Source: Girardinichthys multiradiatus (lineage: Eukaryota > Chordata > Actinopteri > Cyprinodontiformes > Goodeidae). From it: a DNA stretch of 64,000 nt. The notes beneath the pieces are model-generated. The model worked only from the letters and a program-made list of their open reading frames with translations. It did not search any database and was not told the origin of the DNA. The position numbers and the translations under genes are program-made. Of the stretch, positions 12,322 through 22,643 are shown one piece after another. The stretch lies in the NCBI RefSeq assembly GCF_021462225.1, contig NC_061818.1, positions 21,153,978 through 21,217,977 of the forward strand. The letters are read 5' to 3'. Within the stretch, counting starts at the first letter, position 1; each line of letters starts with the position of its first letter.

Positions 12322-13889
12322 CAGGTCCTTCTCAAAATATTAGCATATTGTGATAAAGTTCATTATTTTCCATAATGTCATGATGAAAATTTAACATTCA
12401 TATATTTTAGATTCATTGCACACCAACTGAAATATTTCAGGTCTTTTATTGTCTTAATACGGATGATTTTGGCATACAGCTCATGAAAACCCAAAATTCC
12501 TATCTCACAAAATTAGCATATTTCATCTGACCAATTAAAGAAAAGTGTTTTTAATACAAAAAACGTCAACCTTCAAATAATCATGTACAGTTATGCACTC
12601 AATACTTGGTCGGGAATCCTTTTGCAGAAATGACTGCTTCAATGCGGCGTGGCATGGAGGCAATCAGCCTGTGGCACTGCTGAGGTCTTATGGAGGCCCA
12701 GGATGCTTCGATAGCGGCCTTTAGCTCATCCAGAGTGTTGGGTCTTGAGTCTCTCAACGTTCTCTTCACAATATCCCACAGATTCTCTATGGGGTTCAGG
12801 TCAGGAGAGTTGGCAGGCCAATTGAGCACAGTGATACCATGGTCAGTAAACCATTTACCAGTGGTTTTGGCACTGTGAGCAGGTGCCAGATCGTGCTGAA
12901 AAATGAAATCTTCATCTCCATAAAGCTTTTCAGCAGTTTGAAGCATGAAGTGCTCCAAAATCTCCTGATAGCTAGCTGCATTGACCCTGCCCTTGATAAA
13001 ACACAGTGGACCAACACCAGCAGCTGACACGGCACCCCAGACCATCACTGACTGTGGGTACTTGACACTGGACTTCTGGCATTTTGGCATTTCCTTCTCC
13101 CCAGTCTTCCTCCAGACTCTGGCACCTTGATTTCCGAATGACATGCAGAATTTGCTTTCATTCGAAAAAAGTACTTTGGACCACTGAGCAACAGTCCAGT
13201 GCTGCTTCTCTGTAGCCCAGGTCTGGGTAATGCGGCACCTGTAGCCCATTTCCTGCACACGCCTGTGCACGGTGGCTCTGGATGTTTCTACTCCTGACTC
13301 AGTCCACTGCTTCCGCAGGTCCCCCAAGGTCTGGAATCGGCCCTTCTCCACAATCTTCCTCAGGGTCCGGTCACCTCTTCTCGTTGTGCAGAGTTTTCTG
13401 CCACACTTTTTCCTTCCCACAGACTTCCCACTGAGGTGCCTTGATACAGCACTCTGGGAACAGCCTATTTGTTCAGAAATGTCTTTCTGTGTCTTACCCT
13501 CTTGCTTGAGGGTGTCAATAGTGGCCTTCTGGACAGCAGTCAGGTCGGCAGTCTTACCCATGATTGGGGTTTTGAGTGATGAACCAGGCAGGGAGTTTTA
13601 AAGGCCTCAGGAATCTTTTGCAGGTGTTTAGAGTTAACTCGTTGATTCAGATGATTAGGTTCATAGCTCGTTTAGAGACCCTTTTAATGATATGCTAATT
13701 TTGTGAGATAGGAATTTTGGGTTTTCATGAGCTGTATGCCAAAATCATCCGTATTAAGACAATAAAAGACCTGAAATATTTCATTTAGTGTGCAATGAAT
13801 CTAAAATATATGAATGTTAAATTTTCATCATGACATTATGGAAAATAATGAACTTTATCACAATATGCTAATATTTTGAGAAGGACCTG
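12322..13889 (-). mobile_element. Tc1-A: Tc1-like transposon, 1568 bp, both ends present
   Basis: The element is bounded by TA on each side (12320-12321 and 13890-13891), the target duplication of Tc1/mariner elements. The ends are inverted copies beginning CAGGTCCTTCTCAAAATATT, and the inverted repeats extend for about 210 bp. Near the inner edge of each repeat a second AAAATTAGCATAT word in the same direction as the outer one gives an IR/DR arrangement, as in Sleeping-Beauty-like transposons. It encodes one transposase on the minus strand. It is 42 bp shorter than Tc1-B because of one in-frame deletion in the gene. Confidence 0.93.
12599..13561 (-). CDS. Tc1-like transposase, open frame but catalytic Asp replaced by Asn
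   Basis: This is a cut-and-paste transposase of the Tc1 family (DD34E) that would bind the terminal repeats and excise and insert the element. The frame of 320 codons starts at ATG with MGKTADLTAVQK. Residues about 1-110 form the bipartite helix-turn-helix DNA-binding region, with GCSQSAVSRHL as the first recognition helix and an RKK-rich linker. The DDE domain follows: VLFSNESKF (about 130-138), FQHDLAPAH and SPDLNPIENLW, with exactly 34 residues between the second Asp and the Glu. The first acidic residue is Asn (AAT at 13160-13162), whereas Tc1-B has Asp (GAT). About 14 residues between the DNA-binding and catalytic regions are also missing compared with Tc1-B. It is probably a catalytically dead but translatable protein, and expression is unknown. 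Confidence 0.88.
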   Translation of the reverse strand: MGKTADLTAVQKATIDTLKQEGKTQKDISEQIGCSQSAVSRHLSGKSVGRKKCGRKLCTTRRGDRTLRKIVEKGRFQTLGDLRKQWTESGVETSRATVHRRVQEMGYRCRITQTWATEKQHWTVAQWSKVLFSNESKFCMSFGNQGARVWRKTGEKEMPKCQKSSVKYPQSVMVWGAVSAAGVGPLCFIKGRVNAASYQEILEHFMLQTAEKLYGDEDFIFQHDLAPAHSAKTTGKWFTDHGITVLNWPANSPDLNPIENLWDIVKRTLRDSRPNTLDELKAAIEASWASIRPQQCHRLIASMPRRIEAVISAKGFPTKY

Positions 13890-13891
13890 TA

Positions 13892-16660
13892 GGTGTTATG
13901 TGATCGTGTAAGAGCATGTCTGCTGTGACCCAAAAAAAGGAAGCTGGTCACATATAAGACCATGTGCTCTGAACCTGTTGGTGTTCTAACGCATGTTAGA
14001 GAAGGGGACTTTGGAAGAACAGCATGTTTGAATCTCTGGAGGTTTACTACTAGTTTATAAGAGAGAGAATCTTAATGCCTGTGACTGATGCCTGGTTAAC
14101 CAATGGAGGTTAGTTAGCATGCAAGGCCCTATCTGAAACACAACTAATAAAGATCAATAACATAACCATTAGTAAATGTAAATCACAAAATATCAAAATA
14201 AATCAAGTCAAAACCTTTTGAAGATGAGTCTCAGTCTTACACTTAGTCTAATTCTATGCTTTTCTCAGTTAGTTTCCTTCTTACCAGAATCCATTTTTGT
14301 GCTGATAACTTTCCTTTGTTGCTTCTTGACAAAGAAACTATCAAGTTAACTTGGTCTAGTCACTCCTGGATTCCCAATTCCTGGTTTTTCAGATGTGTGT
14401 AGCCAGTTAAACTGAAACAGTAACATGGCTGCACTGCTCCAGACAGGTCGTAGTTAGGTGCATTTCAGTATACTTGAGAAGAAAGTGGTTTCCCAATAAA
14501 CAATCAAATTCAGAATAAAAGTTATTTTTCTCTCGTACAACAATTTTCAGGCTATAATTGTACAACAATTAATACTGTTATTATTTAAACTTGATATATA
14601 AAGGAGAATTGAGTTGTGTTTTCACAAAAATTAAGATTCAGAATAGGAGTTGAGTTGAGTTAAATGGAACAAGGCGTTATAGAAAGATGCCAGAAAAATA
14701 ATGAATGTGTTCATAATACTAAATTTAAGAGAGACTTCCTTCCATGGCCTATTGCAAAATCTTGATGAATGACATCTTTATTGAAAAATAGATAAATAGG
14801 TGTTCGGAATCGGTTTGATAAGTTTACAAACAGCCTCAGAGAGAAAGGAAATTGTGTGTGTTTTCTCTACTTTTATCACACACAGCTGACTGACAGCTTA
14901 CAGCAACCAGAGTTGGGAAGAGTGCAAGAAAGGTTAATTTAAGTGATTTTCAAGTCATGTGAACAAAACAGTGTAAACCTCAAAAATGTAATGAGAACAA
15001 TTTGGTGGTTTGAAACTGACTCCTTAAAACCAAGATAGCTTGAAAGCAAGCTATGCCTATTTTGAAATTTCTTTACAATTTGTCACTGTTTTTCTCTTTT
15101 AAAAACTGATCAATTATTTTATTTTTGCTTAGACATAGTTTGTTCTAAAAGCACACCTCCTAGAAACAGTATAGATTATTAGAAGAGTGCTCTCACATTA
15201 TTGGAGCCTCCTTTTACCAACATTATGTGTACCCTATCACAATGAAATTCAAATGATGCTTACTGACCATTTAATTCATGATCACTGACCTCAGAGAGAG
15301 CAGAATGAACATTTAACCAGTGTGTGTGAAATCGGATATTGCTGCTCAGAGAAGATAAATGTATCACAATATGAAAATACATGTTGTGCTAATGGTAGAT
15401 GGTATTCATTGAAATGAAATGTCTTCTATTTGAATTCAAAATGCAGCCCATTGAGCGACGAACAATCTTTCATGGAGCTATTATTAAAGTTTTATTAGCT
15501 GACCAAGCTTTGTTCTGTCAGTGAATGGCTATTATTATTTCATATTAATAGAGTCCCTTCTAAGCCAAAATGAAGTTAGTGTCAATTGTATTTAGCTATT
15601 ACCTTTTAAATCAGTCTTCTGATTTTCAGTGTAGCTATTCTGAAAAGCCATTTTCATGCTGATGGGAAGAAGCTCTAAGAAAGAGCTGATCGGTGTCTAT
15701 AAAGCGTGTTTTGGTGAGAAGCTGGGAGACTGCAGACCAACATTTGGAATATTTTATAGAGTTTATATCTATTCCATTTCAAACAGTTTAATTGATTTTA
15801 ATTGTTGTGCTCTTGAAAATGAGTAAGAATGAGACACTTTAAAGCTTGAAGCAGACAAGCGGAGAATGCAAAAGAAGTAAAGAGCCTCTACAGTTAGACC
15901 TTTTGAGGTAATGCATCACAGAATAAATGTATTTTTCCAGCGGTTTTCTTTTTTTTTTTTGGCAATCTGGTCAGTACCACTACCACACAGTCATTAATAT
16001 TAGGAATAAGCTTATGCGTAAAAAATAAGTGTGTTTGTGCTAAAATATCCTGTTATTTGTGTTTTATAGATGTAAAATAGGCACTATCTTGCTCACTTGC
16101 TTCATATCTTTCATCTAAGCCTAGTTTGAGGATGCACCCCTGTTTTTGTTGACAATCTACTTGACTTAAAGACATGTCTGAATATTCTGGAAAAATCTGG
16201 TTTATTTTGGTGCAACAAGTTGAAAAGGTTTTAATATTTTTGCAGAAGTTTAAAATTTCAGTTATGGAAACAAAAGGAACAACAGAAGAAGGAAGTTATA
16301 GGTAAGATTCTCACACAAACAGCAGATTCACAGAAAAGAAGAAGAATGGAAAGCACTGGGGGATTTCAAGTACAGAACCAGGTACAACAAACAATAAAAA
16401 GTAAAAATAGTCAATGCATCATTGACTTGTTGACTTTTTGGACACTCTGTAGAAGCCTTTAGTTTGGCATTTGGCTTTATAATCTTAAAGCTTCAAAAAA
16501 GACAGAAATGGCACAAATTATGCATTTGAGTCATGCACCCTGGAAGGCCAGGCTTTGAGACTTAATACAGCTTGATTCAACATTTAACTGGATGAACCAC
16601 AGAAGGGTTTGATCAAGCATATTTCATAGCACCACATTGACTTTACACTAAGATGAAATA
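13892..16660. other. Transposon-poor non-coding DNA
   Basis: No recognisable gene or transposon. It is AT-rich. The part at about 15400-15670 has the texture of a conserved non-coding element and is listed separately. Confidence 0.4.
15400..15670. promoter_or_regulatory. Possible conserved non-coding element
   Basis: Unlike its surroundings, this stretch has no repeats and mixed composition, with many homeodomain-type TAAT/ATTA cores (for example GAGCTATTATTAAAG and GGCTATTATTATTTCATATTAATAG). It has no open frame. Such sequence is typical of vertebrate developmental enhancers in gene deserts. Conservation cannot be tested here, so this is a guess from composition. Confidence 0.2.
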
Positions 16661-16999
16661 CTGTGCCTTGTAAACGTTTTGATCTCTCTTGAACCTTTTA
16701 ACTTTTTATCATGTTACAAACACAAAAATTATAGACCAACATAAATTAGTGCATATTATAAAGTGGAATGAAAAAGTATTAATTGTTTGATTCCTTTATT
16801 TTTGTAAATAAAAATTAGAAACATAATATTTATGGGGTAAAATTTACTTTGGGCCACACAATATTTAGTAAATTGACCAAAAATTGAACATTTTATATAT
16901 CTAACCAACATCTAATGAAAACAGTATCTTCCTTATGCTTGCTGTGCCCCTGAATCCTTTGCTTTTCACCACACAGTTTAATGCTTTTGCAAGGCATTG
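16661..16999. mobile_element. Short non-autonomous Tc1-like element (MITE), 339 bp
   Basis: It starts after TA with CTGTGCCTTGTAAACGTTTTG and ends with TGCTTTTGCAAGGCATTG. These are decayed inverted copies of the CAGTGCCTTGCAAAAG end of the old Tc1 family. The inner TATCATGTTACAAACACAAA string also belongs to that terminal repeat. There is no transposase sequence between the ends. Confidence 0.6.
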
Positions 17000-18906
17000 A
17001 AAAATAAATTTGTTTTTGTTAGAAATTAGTAACACATACAGTAGGTGGGAGAAAATGTATAGTATAACATATTAATTCCAAGTACTGCACATTAAGTAGT
17101 TAATCACTGTGTATTTTTGGTTGCATCCAGAGAATGAGCAGAAATTTCTAAGAAGGTATCACTTCATCAGAGCCATGCTTCCCATCATGTTTATGACTCA
17201 GACTTACTGTGGAATTGTTTTTGTTTAATTTACTCATGCTTCAGTCCACACTTGGTTCGTCACATCTTCCTTTACAACTACTAAGATTTTTGTGTATTTC
17301 ACAGCTTTGCTAAACAGATGCCGTGGTGTGTATATGTATTAGAATCAAAAATAAACCCATTCATAGTCAAGTGCATCTCCTTGAGGCTTTGTAAATATAA
17401 TAAGTACTCAAAGAGACACTTTTCCAGCCCACTTCCCGCTGTGCCAATGAAGGGTTCACAGGCTCTGTCACGTCTGTGATTGCAGCCTACGCTCCGAAGC
17501 AGACAAACATAAAGCTTCAGCGCTCACCAGTCTGTCCTCGGCACGTCCTGGCAATTAGGACTACAGCCTTGGGGGAAAAGCATGACAGATATGAGAAACA
17601 GTGCTGCTAAAAGACCACCAGCTGTTTTTGTAGGAACATGAACTAAACTGACTTGGAATTTCATCTCAACATCTGTCCTTCTCTTTCTTTTCCTTTTCCC
17701 CAGCCACAATGAAGTTAATGATATCAGCAATTGGACTAAATGTTTCCTATCATTCTCTTTTGGAAATTGTTAGAGTTAGAAAGCTGATCAATACAGACAA
17801 GTGTAAAAATATGACCAAGTGAACCAAGTAAGTTTGACTTGCAAGGGTGAGACAGTCCTCTGCCAAACAGCGATTTCCTTCTCACAAAGAGAAAATCCTT
17901 GCACCAGCCTTTTATTTACAACTCACATTCTAACAAGCAAAAAGTGGGAATTGGTTCAGCCAATTCTTACAGAGATTTCCACTTAGAAGAGTGGTAATTT
18001 CCATATATGGTATAAGCTTGTCATGTCCAGGGAGTGATCCACTCCAGACCGCATTCCTTAACTTTCCACAAACCATTTTTCCACACTAAAACCAATCACA
18101 GGAATCATCTTCACTATAGTAGAAGTTCAAACATAAACATGGTTTAAACTAAGCAATGATAACTTTTACACATTTTTCCAACTGAAATAATGAAAGATTT
18201 TGATGAAGACTGACTTTCAAGGGTTTGTAATTATGGAGCTGATAAGAGAGTTAGTCAATCAAAATGCAAGGCAGTGTTGGCTGATGTGTATTACAACAGC
18301 TTTTAAAGCAGATTTTATATCGCTCTAGGTTTAATTTTCTGGATTTATTTCTGAATAGTGATATTAGAATCATTTTTCACAATAGGCACTGTAAAAATAA
18401 ATGACTCTGAACTCTTCAGACAAAACATTTTATCTGTCAGCAACACATTTGGGGCCTAAATTGTTTGTAACACAAGAATCTCTATTATGTATGAATACTT
18501 TTCATTCTTCTGTTAGGTCTCAGCTTTTCCTCTTTTTTACCAGTATCCAGGAGTTTCTCAGGGCTCCCTACTTCGACTCCCGTTCTTCACTTGGTATATT
18601 ATTAAATTTATCCAGTCAGCTCTTGATGTTGTACAGTTCATTTTAGCACAACTCAAGTTGGTGTTAAACGTAGAATTTGTTGATATTCTCAAATGGCAAA
18701 GAGTTGCCTAACTTCCTAAAGTCAAAACTACATTATACTAACCTAATATATATTTTTTAATAAAAGGTATTAGGTAAGCATTAATCTTATAAGTAAATCC
18801 TCTTTTCCCCTGCTATCTCCAAACAACATTCTGCTGCTACCCATGCTGTGACTAATGCCACTAAAATACACCGTATAGATCTAATGTTTAAAATATTTAA
18901 AATTAC
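17000..18906. other. Non-coding stretch
   Basis: No gene recognised. A more GC-rich patch lies at 17400-17700 and ends in a pyrimidine tract followed by CCCCAG (17698-17703). This looks like a splice acceptor, but no convincing exon follows. Confidence 0.35.
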
Positions 18907-19062
18907 AGCTACGAAAATGTGTTTGCCTGCTAAAGGTCATTCACCCAAAAAGGTTTTTAGTTTTCAATCTAGTAAAATAATATTTCCCGAAACCTGATAA
19001 CTAAGTAACACAATTGAGCCCATTTCTCAAAGATTTGGTTCTTATTAAAAATAATATAAGAG
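18907..19062 (+). mobile_element. LTR fragment, probably remnant of the 5' LTR
   Basis: It matches about 24405-24560 inside the LTR at 22016-25227 and about 34475-34625 inside the solo LTR. Shared strings include GTTAGTTTTCAATCTAGTAA and CCATTTCTCAAAGATTTGGT. It lies upstream of the gag frame in the same orientation, so it is best read as what is left of the 5' LTR. The rest of that LTR and the primer-binding site are not recognisable. Confidence 0.65.
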
Positions 19063-19841
19063 AACAGTATAACTTGTGACATTCCTGGAGTTCCCACTTT
19101 TAGACTTTCATCAAAGTTAATAACTCCAATAATATCTCTGTGCTAGTAACAATCAACTCTGCTGCATAGGCAACATTTTAGATGTTCTAACTCAGTCTGG
19201 TTCTTCTGTGTAAGCAATAACTTGAGACGCGGTTTAACTTCACAGTTAACCTCTCTGTCCACATAGTTGCTGCACATCTGTATCCAGAGGCTGTGTTTTG
19301 TGTACGACCACAATTTGAAACTGAATTAACGTTGCAGTTCATTTTAGGATCTGACCTAGGATTTGTGATGCATCTATCCATTCAGGAACTTTAGTTTGTT
19401 TTATGTTTTGAAAGAACAGAATTTATTGCCAGATTAAATCTCAAATTTAATCTTATCCACCCTGCCATATGTCAAAAGCCAAATGGCAAGTATTACCCTT
19501 AGGAAGTGTAGCAATTTTCTTTTTCCTTTGCATCTTAAATCAAAATCCACCCTGCCATATAGGGGGGTGAAGAATCACTACAATCACAAAATTCCCTTAA
19601 AGGTTAAGAATAGTGTCTAATCACTAGTTTCTCTCAAAGAAAGTTGAAGAATTAATGCTAAAATCACAAAATATCCCTAGAGAAAGGAGTAGCATTGTAA
19701 CACTTAGAGCATAGTGTTGTCATAAGTCACAGGTTGAATGGTCAACTGTGCACCTGTTTTACACTCATATCTTTGCAATATATGTATAGTCAAAGATACA
19801 TATATAGCTGGACATACATTTAACTTTGTTGTTTTTTTGTA
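19063..19841 (+). other. Leader region of the LTR retrotransposon
   Basis: Non-coding sequence between the 5' LTR remnant and gag. The word ATCCACCCTGCCATAT occurs twice (19455-19470 and 19544-19559). A polypyrimidine stretch ending TTTTTTTGTAG (about 19832-19842) directly precedes the gag start and looks like a splice acceptor. It is not proven to be used. Confidence 0.4.
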
Positions 19842-19853
19842 GTGTCAGCCAGA

Positions 19854-21660
19854 ATGATGGAGTCCCACTTCATTATGAATTCAGCAGACGTGGAAATGCA
19901 AAAGGTTGTTGCTGATCTCATCCGTTTGTCTCCAGATGAGCGGGATGTTTTAAATCAGTTTGACCTTATCGCATGTGATGAGAGGATTCAAGAGTTGGCA
20001 AACTTCATTAAGTATCCGACTAGAGAGGCTCTGATTTCAGATGTTCTTTGTCAGCTTACCTTGTTGTATCAGCAGAAAGCACAACTAGAAGCTCAAAGAT
20101 ATTTTCAGTTACAGACTGACCATCAGATGGCTCTTCAAAGAGAGAATGCTGCGAAGCTTGAGCTCTCAAAAGCAGAGGAGAGGACCAAGAATGCTGAAGC
20201 AAAATTAAAGGACCTCAAGGCAGATGAACTCCAGAAAGCTTCATCCCAAAAAGGGAGACAGACCCCCACCTCTCAGGTACCTGATTTGCATTTTCACTCA
20301 CAGCAGCCACAGCAGGAGGTAGACTCAGACAACAGGCATCCAGTGCCTACAGAGTCTCCCCTTCCTAAATTTAGTCCAAGTGTTCAACTTACTTCCACAG
20401 ACCCTAACAAAAGTGTTGGAAGTCAGATGGTCTCCAGTGGTGTCCTGCCAAATCCCTTTGCAGTGGACAACCACCAAGATGACAGAGTGCCGGACTCAGC
20501 ATGCACAAGTGGTCCAATTGGATGGAAGGAGCACCCTTCCGGCCTGATCGGCACCCCTCTCCCTTCTGACTCTGTGTCGACCCCTAGGGGCCAGGAGAAA
20601 CGCACGTGGTTCTCAGATGACTCGGTCCAACCTGACCCACCACCACTTGCACAAGTCCATTCATTAGAAAGCTCTCATTTAAATCATGAGAAAACTCCTT
20701 TTCTTCCCCAGAGGTTAGATCATGATCTTCCACCATTTCATGAACCTAACCAGCTTGAGTTGTCAGATGGACATGGTCCATCTTGGGAGCACGGTGTCCG
20801 TTTTAAGCAGCTTGAATCCCTTGCTAAGGACATAGAAGTTTTTGATTCAGGTAGCCAGGGATCAAATATTGATGCTTACCTGCTTGAGGTTGAACATTTC
20901 TTCTTGACTTGCATTTTCCTTCTGATCGTGAGAAGCTGAGACTTATTTGGAAAACAACAGCCAAGAGTGTTCATGTGTTCATAAAAACTCTTCCTCCAGA
21001 AATTAGTGACAGTTATCCAGCTCTCAGCCAGGCTCTTAGAGAGGAGTACTATGTTCACAGAGATGAAGCCGCTGCCACTATTAATGCTTTGGCAGTTTTG
21101 CAAAACGAGGATGAACCTCCCAGAGAATATTTCCACCGTTTGAAGACGGCTTACTTTCAGGGATGTTATGCTTCAGGTCTTGAAGAAGACCATACTTTTA
21201 AGTCTTTGTTTCTTCACAACCTCCACGTTAGCGTGCAGTATGATGTGACCATGCATTGCATAACAGAGAATCTCTCCATGCAGGAGATTCGTAGATATGC
21301 TCAGCTTGTGTGGGAAACACGTGTTCGTTCAGACAGAGCAGGAAAAGACAAAGTAAGAGTGTTTAACATTCAAACTGAGAACAGGCCTAAGATGAAGTGT
21401 AAAGTAACTCCCCAAGTGATGCAACAGAACCAGGGGGGTGGTAGCTAGCGTCAGCCAAAAGACAAGCAGCCAGTTAAAAGACAAACACTTTTTAACAGTG
21501 CAACATCAAACTGTAAGGTTGGTGGTAAAGAGTAGAGCCACTCACAAAGATGTCATCACAAAGGAGGAGTTTGAGATGATCTGCAGGTGTGTTATAACTG
21601 AGGTAACGGCGTTCCTAAAAGACATGGCAAGCCGTTGCAGTCCAGAATCAACCCTGTAAA
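19854..21660 (+). pseudogene. gag-like gene of an LTR retrotransposon
   Basis: A structural protein of an LTR retrotransposon, which would form the particle. The first frame begins at ATG 19854 (MMESHFIMNS) and runs to 20939. It contains a helical N-terminal part with DERIQELANFIKYPTREAL, a strong coiled coil rich in Gln, Glu and Lys (LYQQKAQLEAQRYF, about residues 70-130), and a long Pro/Ser-rich linker. A one-base loss in the T run near 20897 shifts the frame. The capsid-like part continues at 20909-21448 (EKLRLIWKTTAKSVHVFIKT, then EPPREYFHRLKTAYFQG). Later stops break a third piece to about 21660. I cannot assign the gag to a named LTR clade. No protease, polymerase or integrase follows before the 3' LTR. 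Confidence 0.7.
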
Positions 21661-22005
21661 ATCTATCAAACAAGGTATGAAGATGGTAAATAATTTCCAA
21701 CACCCTATATTCTGTTTTAATCTTTTTCTTTCTTATAGTTTTGAACTTGAGAAATTATTAAGGTTTTAAAACAGTATTATGATGGAAGGAAAATTATTAC
21801 AGAATTTTTCTTTTGTTTTTTTAAACATTTTATTAGTGTTAGTCTCTGCCCAAACCTGCCTCGCTCCTGTCCAAACACAAACTTCTGAACCAAAAATGAA
21901 CTGTTGAACTCTACCTACCTACAGGAACCCAGTGACTCTTTTAACATGGCTGAGGACTGATGGTTAGCCCCAAAGACTGTGGACTTCATCTCATTCTTCG
22001 GAACT

Positions 22006-22015
22006 AAAGGGGGAA
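22006..22015 (+). other. Polypurine tract before the 3' LTR
   Basis: AAAGGGGGAA directly precedes the LTR start TGTTGGG. A purine run at this place primes plus-strand DNA synthesis in LTR retroelements. It fixes both the LTR boundary and the + orientation of the element. Confidence 0.75.
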
Positions 22016-22643
22016 TGTTGGGACCACAGCCATGGGTACAACATGCTAAGAACTTTTCTGGAACTTTCAAAATAAATAGCATTGACTTACTTCCAGCACA
22101 GCAAGGAACAGGGAATAACAGCACACTTCCCATGACGTCACTGTTCGAATAAAAACACCGCTTTTGCAACAAACTGACCTCTTCCATGCAGGTCCCCAGA
22201 GGAACTGGACGGAGGGACACAGCACGCTAATGTCTCTTTGCGGGCAAACAGACATAACTCTTCAAACTGGATCCAAGAGTGTCATACGATCAGGCGATCA
22301 TATGCACTAAGTTAAGTAGGAATTAATTGCTGTTTGTGTATCCGGTATTCATTCATGAACGGGGTTAATTAGGGTACAAGCGTGGCTTGACTTTCTCTCT
22401 GAGGTCTACAGAAGCAAACTGTGTTCCAGAGAGTTCCCAAATGGAGCAGTTTTTGCCGGTCTGAAGGAAGGACAACGGGACCGCATCACCATGGTTACAG
22501 TAGTAACGTGCAGTTTGGCCGCCCGACAGAGCGAGCCGCCCCACTGCAAGTTAACCCTTTGTTCACTGTGAATGCTTTCTTCAACTTCGTCGCCCCGGAC
22601 AACTTTTCCTCAGCACGGTTCACATAAGAGGTTGTGTTTTGGT

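Noticed and set aside
12690..13027. Plus-strand open frames of about 60 codons, repeated at 52341-52678
   Set aside because: They are antisense shadows of the Tc1 transposase and repeat only because the transposon repeats.
17524..17730. A 68-codon minus-strand frame with a hydrophobic segment
   Set aside because: The frame does not start with ATG, and the hydrophobic run has no family resemblance. Probably chance.
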